Positions 1 to 6,219 of a DNA stretch of 7,437 bases are shown in pieces. The position numbers and the translations under genes were made by a program. The DNA comes from Deltaproteobacteria bacterium (GTDB taxonomy: Bacteria > Desulfobacterota > Dissulfuribacteria > Dissulfuribacterales > UBA3076). How positions within the stretch are numbered: the first letter of the stretch is position 1; every line of letters starts with the position of its first letter. The stretch is from assembly GCA_030618205.1 (NCBI GenBank), contig JAUXDR010000044.1, positions 1 through 7,437 on the forward strand, in the 5' to 3' direction. The notes beneath the pieces are model-generated. The model searched no databases, was not told where the DNA came from, and worked only from the letters and a program-made list of their open reading frames with translations.

Positions 1-416
1 GAAGGAGAACTGCCGGGCAATAGGGCCTTGAGTGCCTGCCAAACCTATTTTTGCTTAAAATGGAAATCAACAACTGCAACCTTAGCTACTTTGAACAGGG
101 CATTTGCTGCATAAATCCCCTTGTCTAAAGTCAGCCCAACTCCCCTCTAACAAGTTATTGCGAAACGGACGCATTTATAACAGCAAAAACCGGGTTGTCA
201 AGAGATTTGGGAGAGCGAATTTGTACGTTGGTTACTCCGGATCGTCGGGAATATGCCGTGTCCGGTCCCGGATAATGGTTCTGATAAGCCGCTATCGCGG
301 CAGAAGTGACATCAGAAAGTAGGAAAGGGGTAAGCGTTTACGGATTCGCCGTTCGGGGTTACCTTTTTTTCGTTGAGCTTGCTTGAAGCTCATCTAGTTT
401 CTCAAGCTGTTCCGGA
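1..416. other. Gene-free stretch downstream of the ATPase gene
   Basis: I see no convincing coding region here. The longest plus-strand open frame (104-322) has low-complexity, Arg/Ser-rich composition, no recognisable motif and no clear ribosome binding site. On the minus strand the frame through 56-145 is open for about 30 codons but is bounded by stops and matches nothing I recognise. The stretch holds small inverted repeats: GCCGC-tatc-GCGGC near 290-303 and GAGCTT-gcttg-AAGCTC at 376-392. A run of seven T occurs on the plus strand just after position 363. The 376-392 hairpin lies 24 bp beyond the ATPase stop codon. On the ATPase strand it is followed by an A-run, not a T-run, so it is not a standard intrinsic terminator for that gene. 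Confidence 0.5.
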
Positions 417-1736
417 TTACCGTGAAAGGCGTCTTTTTTTCAGCCAGATTCCAAAGGCGTAAAGTGGAATGGACTGAATATTGTTCTGTTTCCCGAAATT
501 ATCGAGTGATACCTTGATCCCTTCTGATATGTCAGGGTTGCTGTCTAATAATAGATGCATGCTTTTCAATTTCCCGGACGCGCCGGCCTTGACTTCTACA
601 GGGATCGCGCCATGACTGTGCTCAATCATGTAGTCAACTTCTGCGGAGCTTCCGCGCTTATCTCTCGTCCAGTAGTAAAGTCTTTCCCGTTTAAAGTTGG
701 AAGTTGCGGCAATTTCCTGACCGACAAACTGTTCAGAAACAGGACCTGCATTAATCAAATTGTAACTATCAGTAATCCAGCGAGATATGTTGAAATCACA
801 AGCTCTTTGCATAAGGCCGACGTCAAGAAACAGCAGCTTAAAACGCTGTGGGTTATAATTAGCGCCCAAAGGAATCCCGCTGGTTTTATATATAAATTTG
901 ACAAGGTCTGCCTTATGAAGCAGATCAAGCCCATTCCTTAGATATTTTGACTGAATATCACGGGAAATCTGAACGAATTTGAACTGATCGCCGACAAGAT
1001 GGGGAATCCTGGAAAATACCGTATCAATGTATTTCAAATCAGAGTGTTTTGAGCTGTATTTCGGAAAATCCTTGATATAGGATTCAAGAAGGTCAGATAG
1101 TAATTCCTGACATCGTAAATAGTCCTGATGTTCGATATAGCTTGCTACAACCTGAGGCATACCGCCGATAGCCATATATTCCTTAAGCAAAGAAATGGCC
1201 CTGTTATGAAGCGCTTCAGGAAACGGCATACTGATAGAATGCTCCCTTATCTCATCAAGGAGAAATTGATTCCCTGAGTTATACAAAAATTCCTCGAATG
1301 ACACGGGACTTAAGTGTCGGAATGTAACTCTTCCAACAGGCACTGATATTTTTTCAATAGTGAATTCAAGCAATGAACCGGCAGCAATGATGTGCAGTGC
1401 CGGCATTTCTTCATAGAAATATCTAAGAGAAATGATAGCTTCAGGACAAAATTGAATTTCATCAAAGAAAACAAGCGTACTTCCAACCCTTAATCTCTCT
1501 CCTGCCAACGCTTCTATCCTTCTCAATATTTTGGCAGGGTCGTAGCCTGACTCAAAACAGCTATTGAACTCGGGCTGCTTTTCAAAGTTAATAGTCAATA
1601 GCTGCTCAAAATGATGAGCAAAGTTTTGTTCGATTACATAGGACTTTCCAACCTGACGAGCCCCTGAAAGAATAAGAGGTTTACGTCCCTTCTCATCTTT
1701 CCATTTTATCAAATTTGCCTCTATGAATCTTTTCAT
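417..1736 (-). CDS. AAA-type ATPase with DUF4143 and a nuclease-like C-terminus
   Basis: This is a complete 439-residue member of the widespread bacterial and archaeal AAA/DUF4143 ATPase family. The N-terminal ATPase has a Walker A motif GARQVGKS at residues 25-32, a Walker B motif LVFFDEIQ at 88-95 and a sensor-like IIAAGS at 116-121. The family signatures SFEEFL (about 145-150) and YMAIGGMPQVV (187-197) follow, then the DUF4143 part with KLLFLDVGLM at 300-309. The C-terminus carries a PD-(D/E)xK-like pattern: AEVDY (D368) and PVEVKAG (E381, K383). Members are usually cytoplasmic and of unknown role, and are common near toxin-antitoxin loci and in accessory regions. A nuclease or nucleotide-dependent role is inferred, not shown. 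The start at 1736 fits the usual family N-terminus (MKRF.. then a basic stretch, then the P-loop). No Shine-Dalgarno sequence precedes it, and a consensus -10 box ends only 6 bp upstream. No frameshift is seen. Confidence 0.93.
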   Translation of the reverse strand: MKRFIEANLIKWKDEKGRKPLILSGARQVGKSYVIEQNFAHHFEQLLTINFEKQPEFNSCFESGYDPAKILRRIEALAGERLRVGSTLVFFDEIQFCPEAIISLRYFYEEMPALHIIAAGSLLEFTIEKISVPVGRVTFRHLSPVSFEEFLYNSGNQFLLDEIREHSISMPFPEALHNRAISLLKEYMAIGGMPQVVASYIEHQDYLRCQELLSDLLESYIKDFPKYSSKHSDLKYIDTVFSRIPHLVGDQFKFVQISRDIQSKYLRNGLDLLHKADLVKFIYKTSGIPLGANYNPQRFKLLFLDVGLMQRACDFNISRWITDSYNLINAGPVSEQFVGQEIAATSNFKRERLYYWTRDKRGSSAEVDYMIEHSHGAIPVEVKAGASGKLKSMHLLLDSNPDISEGIKVSLDNFGKQNNIQSIPLYAFGIWLKKRRLSR

Positions 1737-1742
1737 GGGTCA

Positions 1743-1770
1743 ATTATATAATAAATTGAATAAAAATCAA
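1743..1770 (-). promoter_or_regulatory. Sigma-70-like promoter of the ATPase gene
   Basis: On the minus strand a perfect TATAAT (1743-1748) is preceded, after a 16-bp spacer, by TTGATT (1765-1770), which matches four of the six bases of TTGACA. The surroundings are very AT-rich. Six bases separate the -10 box from the ATPase ATG at 1734-1736, so the expected transcription start falls on or beside the A of the start codon. With no Shine-Dalgarno sequence visible, this suggests a leaderless transcript. The promoter is read from sequence only; AT-rich DNA produces chance TATAAT matches. Confidence 0.5.
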
Positions 1771-1815
1771 GGATATTTCAATATAGATTGACTGAAATGG
1801 CGGCTTGTTTGCTTA

Positions 1816-1980
1816 TAAGATCTCTTGGAAGTCCTCTCGGAAAGAACCCCGGAAACGTATAATTATATTGACAACACCCCCGATGGCATCGCTTCCGTAT
1901 AGGGCGGAAGTTGGGCCTCTGACCACCTCAATGCGATCTATCATATCTACGGAAATTTGGTTTATTACCGAGATCAACAA
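1816..1980 (-). pseudogene. Relic of a TonB-dependent receptor plug domain
   Basis: Read on the minus strand, this stretch is open and encodes the signature core of a TonB-receptor plug. The certain part is 34 codons (1855-1956): it contains [12 protein letters not shown], then [16 protein letters not shown]. This is the region that packs inside the barrel of such receptors. Compared residue by residue with the intact receptor in this window (its residues about 137-170), 22 of 34 positions are identical, so it comes from a paralogue and is not a recent copy. The frame stops at 1813-1815. No signal peptide, TonB box or barrel sequence is found on either side: upstream the frame runs into a GC-rich repeat, downstream into the promoter region of the ATPase. 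It is therefore a fragment of a once larger gene and cannot be functional as a receptor. Confidence 0.8.
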
Positions 1981-1982
1981 TG

Positions 1983-2074
1983 ACAATGTGCTCCAGGCAA
2001 GGTCGCACCCCTGGCCCAGACCTGGTTTGCACCCACAATGCGTCTTCCAGGAAAGTCGCGCCAGGGCGGGCCTG
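1983..2074. repeat. Degenerate GC-rich direct repeat, two units
   Basis: Two related units of about 40 bp lie 52 bp apart: 1983-2024 and 2035-2074. Both begin with ACAATG, continue with a TCCAGG and GTCGC core, and end in a C/G-rich part closing with CCTG. They differ by several substitutions and short gaps. The units abut the TonB plug relic. They could be part of a dispersed intergenic repeat or a remnant of an inserted element; two degenerate copies are not enough to decide. Confidence 0.4.
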
Positions 2075-2124
2075 TTGATTCTGTCTGAAAAAAGGAAATC
2101 CTATACTATTAAATTATGCACCTG

Positions 2125-2140
2125 CCAAAAGTCCTTTTGG
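2125..2140. repeat. Short inverted repeat downstream of the toxin gene
   Basis: CCAAAAG and CTTTTGG form a perfect 7-bp inverted repeat separated by two bases. It lies 15 bp beyond the stop codon of the PIN-domain toxin gene. On the toxin strand it is not directly followed by a T-run; a run of six T occurs only about 30 bp farther on (around 2090-2095). It may help stabilise or end the toxin-antitoxin transcript, but this is weak evidence for a terminator. Confidence 0.3.
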
Positions 2141-2155
2141 GGGACAATTTCGAAT

Positions 2156-2578
2156 TCAGGAGATGGTCGTTAAGCCTAGCGACTTAAAATCCTCATCAAA
2201 AGAGAGGGCCGGCATGTTCTTAAGTTCCCCTGAAATGAGTACACGTGAGAGGGCATCCACAAAAGAAATCTTTCTGTCTTTACCAAAAAGATTGAATAAG
2301 GCAATGGCTTGATGATGTTGGCTTTCCGTGGAATGGAAAATTCTATAGAGATTAATCGATTGATTGAAGGTCAGCGCCTCACTATAACCATATTGATAGA
2401 GAAGAACAGTCATGGATTCAGAGATAATAAACCAACAGGTATGGATAATGATTCGGTTTTCCTTGATTTCCTTAAAGAGTTCTAAGGCGCGTTTGTGTTT
2501 TGTGTCCTTTTTTGAAAATAGGGCGATAAAGAAACTGGCATCACAGTAAACTGCATCAAAGCCTTTTAAGGTTTGCAT
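2156..2578 (-). CDS. PIN-domain toxin, VapC-like ribonuclease
   Basis: This is a 140-residue PIN-domain protein, the usual length for VapC-type toxins, which are Mg2+/Mn2+-dependent RNases acting in the cytoplasm. The acidic active-site residues are in their expected places: D13 in the first strand (VYCDASFFIALF), E54 in IISES, D108 in SFVDALS, and D128/D130 in the C-terminal SFDEDF. It starts inside the 3' end of the antitoxin gene (23-bp overlap), typical of translationally coupled type II toxin-antitoxin pairs. GGAAG about 7 bp before the ATG provides a ribosome binding site. The active-site set looks complete, so the toxin is probably functional. The target RNA cannot be inferred. Calling it VapC in the broad sense rests on the fold and gene order, not on a specific subfamily match. 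Confidence 0.9.
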   Translation of the reverse strand: MQTLKGFDAVYCDASFFIALFSKKDTKHKRALELFKEIKENRIIIHTCWFIISESMTVLLYQYGYSEALTFNQSINLYRIFHSTESQHHQAIALFNLFGKDRKISFVDALSRVLISGELKNMPALSFDEDFKSLGLTTIS

Positions 2579-2828
2579 TGTTACTTCCGTACAAGATAGA
2601 TTTATAGTTCTCAGCTACTGCCCGCAATTTTTCTTTTGGTTCCGGTAAGCCTTTAATAGAGTCTAAAACAGTATCATAACGATCCGTTTTTCCTAGTAAC
2701 TCAATGCGGGCATATGCCTTACCTCTTTTGTTAATCTGTAAGGCTTCACCAGGCTTTAACAGCTTATCCAGTTGGGTCAGCTTAGATCGGGCCTCACTAA
2801 GATTCATTTCTGATACTAGGTCTTCCAT
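2556..2828 (-). CDS. Phd/YefM-type antitoxin
   Basis: This 90-residue protein has the N-terminal pattern of Phd/YefM antitoxins: MNLSEARSKLTQLDKLL, a PGEALQINKRGKAYARIEL segment, then a charged C-terminal tail that would bind the toxin. Such proteins dimerise, bind operator DNA through the N-terminal domain and neutralise the toxin with the flexible tail. Pairing of this antitoxin type with a PIN toxin is common. It is the first gene of the pair and overlaps the toxin gene by 23 bp. The start at 2828 is preferred because AGAGGTG lies 5 bp upstream; the internal Met at residue 8 has no such site. Two TGTACA sites upstream are likely autoregulatory operators. Confidence 0.88.
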   Translation of the reverse strand: MEDLVSEMNLSEARSKLTQLDKLLKPGEALQINKRGKAYARIELLGKTDRYDTVLDSIKGLPEPKEKLRAVAENYKSILYGSNNANLKRL

Positions 2829-2846
2829 GGCAACACCTCTTTAATT

Positions 2847-2891
2847 TGTACAAATAAATATAAAAATGACATGTTCTGTACAGATTGTCAA
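2847..2891 (-). promoter_or_regulatory. Candidate promoter and operator of the toxin-antitoxin pair
   Basis: Two copies of the palindrome TGTACA lie 30 bp apart, at 2847-2852 and 2877-2882; the second extends to CTGTACAG (2876-2883). Thirty base pairs is close to three helical turns, so both sites would face the same side of DNA. A TTGACA hexamer (2886-2891) lies beside the distal palindrome and AT-rich DNA with TATATT (2857-2862) lies between the sites. The spacer between those two hexamers is 23 bp, longer than ideal, so the exact -10 box is uncertain. Binding of the antitoxin or toxin-antitoxin complex here is inference from the usual autoregulation of such pairs. Confidence 0.4.
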
Positions 2892-2892
2892 G

Positions 2893-3179
2893 AAAAAATT
2901 AGAGGTAGGGCGAAAGGGTGGAAAACGGGGTTAGTGATTGAAAAACCGGAGCATACCTTCAAATATACCCTGAACATGAAATGGAGAGCCTTTGGCCTGA
3001 TCCACCTGAAAGAAAGCAAAGGGGATGTTGTGAATTCAGTCCAGGGATCCAGCGGCCTCATGAATGAGGCCAAGAGAAAGAAACACTGGAATCGGTTCAG
3101 GGCGGAAATGATTTTGCCCTGCATACCGGGTAAAAAAAGATCCTGGTCAACATTACCTGAGCAGAAGCGAGCTCGCTTA
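2893..3179. other. Gap between receptor gene and toxin-antitoxin pair, no gene seen
   Basis: Open frames exist on both strands but neither has a recognisable motif, and the minus-strand one overlaps the end of the receptor gene out of frame. What can be seen is structural. A 14-bp palindrome AAGCGAGCTCGCTT (3165-3178) begins just past the receptor stop codon. A run of seven A on the plus strand (3132-3138) reads as a T-run on the receptor strand. A perfect 8-bp inverted repeat GGCCTCAT/ATGAGGCC lies at 3054-3071. The receptor transcript probably ends in this gap, but no element has the classic stem-plus-T-run layout. Confidence 0.4.
3054..3071. repeat. Perfect 8-bp inverted repeat
   Basis: GGCCTCAT and ATGAGGCC are separated by GA. 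The stem is GC-rich and could form a hairpin in RNA from either strand, with an effective loop of about four bases. It lies about 110 bp past the stop codon of the TonB receptor gene. No T-run follows on the receptor strand, so a Rho-independent terminator is not supported. It could be a 3'-end stabilising hairpin or a protein-binding palindrome. Confidence 0.35.
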
Positions 3180-5306
3180 TCAGAATGATACTCTCGCTCC
3201 CACGTAGTAGAATCTACCCACATTTGATCCAAGAACTTTATCCACATTTTCATCAAACATATTGTTTATCCCGCCGTAGATTTCGTATTGTTGCATGTTT
3301 CTGAACTTTTTTGAAACTGCAATATCCGTTATGGTGTAGTCATCGGCCTTTTCGTCGTCGCTCTTGTGCTGCCGGCCAACATATCTGATCATCAGGGTTC
3401 CTGAAAAATCATATGGGAAATCATAAGCTCCATATATGGATACGGTCCTTTCCGGATTGAAGAAGACGTCTTTGCCAGTGTCCTTATCTTCGGTGTGAAG
3501 TTCCGTCCAATTCAAATTCAAGGAAAGACCAGCATCGAAAACATATCCAAGTTCAACTTCAACCCCCATTGTTTCAACAGCATCTTTATTCACATATGTC
3601 TGATAATCGTCAATGCCATCTCCACTGACATCAACCCTTTCCAGCTCAATCTTATCTTCAATATCATTATAAAAAGCGGCAACAGAATAGTTGAAGTTCG
3701 AATATGTGCCGCTTGGCCCTATCTCATAGCTCCTGACAAATTCAGGCTTTAGCTTATGAGTTGACTGTTTTGGGCCGTAGATTGCCTCAGCGCCGATCCG
3801 CGGGATGTCTCCTGGTGTCGGACCAACAACATACAGCTCGGCCGCATCCGGGGCCCTGTATCCTTCAGCATAGTTCAGCCTCAGCCTGAACAACGGCGCG
3901 AAATTCTTGACCAATCCGACCTTAAATGTCGGCTTGTTGTCCGCGATGGAAATATCATCGTATCTCGCTCCGAATATTGCATTCAGAGTCTCAGAAATTT
4001 GCCATTCATCCTGCAGATAGAGAGATTTGTAACGGACTGTTTTGTTAATAAACTCTGTGCTCGCAGGATCAGGATTGATAGCACAGGAGTCTCTCGATTC
4101 TTCCCTGTATTCGCCTCCTCCCACAAGGACGTGATCTTTATGTATGGAATAGATAGTCTCTGCTTCGTATCCTGTATAATTGACATCAGCGCTGAATTTT
4201 TTGTTGACCGGCGCCTTGAAATTAAGAGCGCTTGTGCGGTTGCGTTTTTTATACTCAGACCTGTAGGCCCTAAGCTTTATCATCATTTCGTCTGTGGCCA
4301 GATATTTGATATCAGCGCCGTAATCATACCTTTTGTTGTCGTCCACGGATTTTACCGGCGTGTCCATGACCATGGCGGCAGGAGGCATCTGTCCCGGTCT
4401 CGGCTTCTTGGACGCGCCTCGATAAACACCTTCCCTGTCTTCCTCGAAATAGCAAAAGTCTAGGGCCACCTTGAATGCATCAGTGAAGTCGTACTCCAAA
4501 AATGTGCCGACATTCAGCACTTCTGCATCGTCCCTGTAAGTTACATCAACAACTCCGGTTTGACCGTGCTGATCATCTGTGGGTATTGGCTGATTGTTGT
4601 TCGGATTTAACGCCTTTGAGCTATATGATTCTGTTTCAGTATACGGGTTCGCATTGTTATAGTTAGCAAAAAGAGTATATCCCAATTTATCGGCTTTCCC
4701 CGTCAGGTTGAAGCCTGATGTATATGTTTCTCCTTTGCTGTAGTCGTTCATTCCTCCTCGCAAATCGATACTGCCATGGATTCCTTCCTTTGGTTTCTTT
4801 GTGATAATATTGATGACCCCACCAAGAGCATCCGAACCGTAAAGAGTGCTCATAGAGCCTTTGACGATCTCAATCCTCTCTATGAAGTCCACTGGAATCC
4901 TGTCCATCTCATAGGGTCTTTCGCTCTCACCGGCAAACCTCTTTCCGTTTAGTAGAATAAGTGTTCCATTTGGCCCCAGGCCCCTGATCGATATAGCGCT
5001 CTTAGATTTTGAGCTGGGATGGGGAAAACGCGCATATTGCATGGTTAGTCCCGGTGTCTTTTCAATGACGTCCTTTAGGGTGGCGGCCCCCATCATCTTT
5101 ATTTCTTCCGAAGTTATTACGTCGACTGATGCAGCCACCCCTTCAACATTTTTTTCTGTCTTGGTGGCTGTAATGACATATACGGGTTCTATCTCAATGA
5201 CCTTATCCGTTGTCTCAGCGTCCTCATCTGCCAGCGCAATAGCCGGCAGATTCATCAGAATCAGAAAACCAACGGAAATCATGATCAGGAAAGCGTGTTT
5301 CGTCAT
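3180..5306 (-). CDS. TonB-dependent outer-membrane receptor
   Basis: This complete 708-residue receptor imports a ligand across the outer membrane using energy from TonB-ExbB-ExbD. Residues 1-26 are a signal peptide (hydrophobic core, then AIALA before an acidic start). A TonB-box-like stretch PVYVITATK (41-49) follows. The plug domain spans about 55-170 with the conserved SIRGLGPNGTLILLNGKR, then RIEIVKG and LYGSDALGGVINIITKK. The rest is a 22-stranded barrel of normal length ending in an aromatic residue (GARVSF), the usual assembly signal. The plug resembles the colicin I receptor/FepA/BtuB group, so siderophore, corrinoid or haem uptake are possible; the ligand is not readable from sequence. 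It is the last gene of the operon, 52 bp after the methyltransferase gene. AAAGGAGA 5 bp upstream fixes the start at 5306. No TonB or ExbBD gene is in the window. Confidence 0.95.
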   Translation of the reverse strand: MTKHAFLIMISVGFLILMNLPAIALADEDAETTDKVIEIEPVYVITATKTEKNVEGVAASVDVITSEEIKMMGAATLKDVIEKTPGLTMQYARFPHPSSKSKSAISIRGLGPNGTLILLNGKRFAGESERPYEMDRIPVDFIERIEIVKGSMSTLYGSDALGGVINIITKKPKEGIHGSIDLRGGMNDYSKGETYTSGFNLTGKADKLGYTLFANYNNANPYTETESYSSKALNPNNNQPIPTDDQHGQTGVVDVTYRDDAEVLNVGTFLEYDFTDAFKVALDFCYFEEDREGVYRGASKKPRPGQMPPAAMVMDTPVKSVDDNKRYDYGADIKYLATDEMMIKLRAYRSEYKKRNRTSALNFKAPVNKKFSADVNYTGYEAETIYSIHKDHVLVGGGEYREESRDSCAINPDPASTEFINKTVRYKSLYLQDEWQISETLNAIFGARYDDISIADNKPTFKVGLVKNFAPLFRLRLNYAEGYRAPDAAELYVVGPTPGDIPRIGAEAIYGPKQSTHKLKPEFVRSYEIGPSGTYSNFNYSVAAFYNDIEDKIELERVDVSGDGIDDYQTYVNKDAVETMGVEVELGYVFDAGLSLNLNWTELHTEDKDTGKDVFFNPERTVSIYGAYDFPYDFSGTLMIRYVGRQHKSDDEKADDYTITDIAVSKKFRNMQQYEIYGGINNMFDENVDKVLGSNVGRFYYVGARVSF

Positions 5307-5358
5307 AGTGGTCTCCTTTGAGTTGTTTCATGTAAATCGACAAATGTCTTTTTGTGGT

Positions 5359-6168
5359 TCACTTCTTTATCCCGACCATAACTACGGCCCCGATGTATTG
5401 GCCATACCTGCTGAATACACCCCTCATAGCGGATATCCGTTTGCGGGCCTCCGTGTTCTTTATGACATTGCATACAAATCGCAGCGCCCCGCAAAGCCCT
5501 TCATCCTGGACGAGACGTTTTGGTGTCAGCAAGGCCATAGGGGCCGTTGCCACCACTTTTGTTGCAAATCCTTTCGATCCGAGCAGATCGTGCCATTCAG
5601 GGACTGTTATTGGGATTGCACTGACATGTATCGCCTTTGAGAGCGCCTTTTGGATTTCCTGCCTGACGCTTTGTTCTATATCGTCGGGGAACAGGCACAT
5701 TTCGTGGATACTGTATCTTCCTCCTTGTTTCAGCAATCTGCATGCTTCGCCTATGATTTGTCGTTTGTGCTTGTCTGCGTGCATGGTAAGCATGGCTTCG
5801 CCGTAAACCACTGTGGCTGAGCCTGCGGGAAGTCCTGTGTCTTTGGCGGTCCCTTCCAGACACCTTTGCCCTGATCCTGTCAAATAGGAACGTACGACAC
5901 GGGCTGCCTTATCATCTCTTTCCACGGCAGTATAGGAAAGCGGATTGCGGGCCAACGTAAGCCTTGCCGTGACCCCAAGGCCCGGGGCAAACTCCACCAC
6001 TTCATCCCCAGGGCCTATTGCCAGGGAATCCACCATCCGTTTGGTCAACTCAATGCCTCCGGGACGAAGCACCTTTTTGCCCATTCTGGCCAGGACCCAG
6101 TGCCCCTGCATGGTCCTAAAAGCGGATTCTTCTGACGAGAGAATTCCTTCCAGGCGTTGTGCACTCAT
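5359..6168 (-). CDS. Class I SAM-dependent methyltransferase
   Basis: This 269-residue protein has the Rossmann-type methyltransferase core. Motif I is VVEFAPGLGVTAR (57-69), which binds S-adenosylmethionine. The acidic end of strand 2 is AVERDD (81-86), and the post-strand-5 motif is LLKQGGRYSIHEM (145-157). A distinct N-terminal part (MGKKVLRPGGIELTKRM, 29-45) precedes motif I. No signal peptide is present, so it acts in the cytoplasm. The substrate is unknown: there is no DNA-, rRNA- or protein-methyltransferase signature, so a small molecule is the likeliest target. Its place between a periplasmic octahaem cytochrome and a TonB receptor suggests a job linked to their shared substrate, for example modifying a metalloid, metal chelate or cofactor; that is inference. 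AGAGGA about 6 bp upstream supports the start at 6168. It lies 48 bp after the cytochrome gene. Confidence 0.88.
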   Translation of the reverse strand: MSAQRLEGILSSEESAFRTMQGHWVLARMGKKVLRPGGIELTKRMVDSLAIGPGDEVVEFAPGLGVTARLTLARNPLSYTAVERDDKAARVVRSYLTGSGQRCLEGTAKDTGLPAGSATVVYGEAMLTMHADKHKRQIIGEACRLLKQGGRYSIHEMCLFPDDIEQSVRQEIQKALSKAIHVSAIPITVPEWHDLLGSKGFATKVVATAPMALLTPKRLVQDEGLCGALRFVCNVIKNTEARKRISAMRGVFSRYGQYIGAVVMVGIKK

Positions 6169-6198
6169 GATTAGTCCTCTTATTACTTATCCGTTTAA

Positions 6199-6219
6199 CC
6201 TTCAGCCTTCAGCCTTCTA
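6199..6219. repeat. Three tandem 7-bp units at the cytochrome stop codon
   Basis: On the plus strand CCTTCAG occurs twice (6199-6205, 6206-6212) followed by CCTTCTA (6213-6219). The last unit contains the cytochrome stop codon (complement of CTA, 6217-6219). The repeat fills the start of the short spacer before the methyltransferase gene. Slippage here would change the spacer length, not the proteins. No regulatory role is evident. Confidence 0.5.

Noticed and set aside
104..322. Plus-strand 72-codon open frame
   Set aside because: No clear ribosome binding site, no recognisable motif and Arg/Ser-rich composition typical of a chance frame.
376..392. Hairpin as a terminator of the ATPase gene
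   Set aside because: The 6-bp stem is followed by A residues, not T residues, on the ATPase strand.
555..941. Plus-strand frame inside the ATPase gene
   Set aside because: Antisense to an intact gene with clear family motifs; no motif of its own.
1805..2173. Plus-strand 122-codon frame over the receptor relic
   Set aside because: It is the complement of the TonB plug relic and the GC-rich repeat; the meaningful reading is on the minus strand.
2871..3256. Opposing open frames in the gap before the receptor gene
   Set aside because: No motif on either strand; the minus frame starts inside the receptor gene out of frame, and the plus frame starts within the toxin-antitoxin operator region.
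5041..5640. Plus-strand 199-codon frame spanning receptor and methyltransferase 5'/3' ends
   Set aside because: Antisense shadow of two well-supported genes and their spacer.
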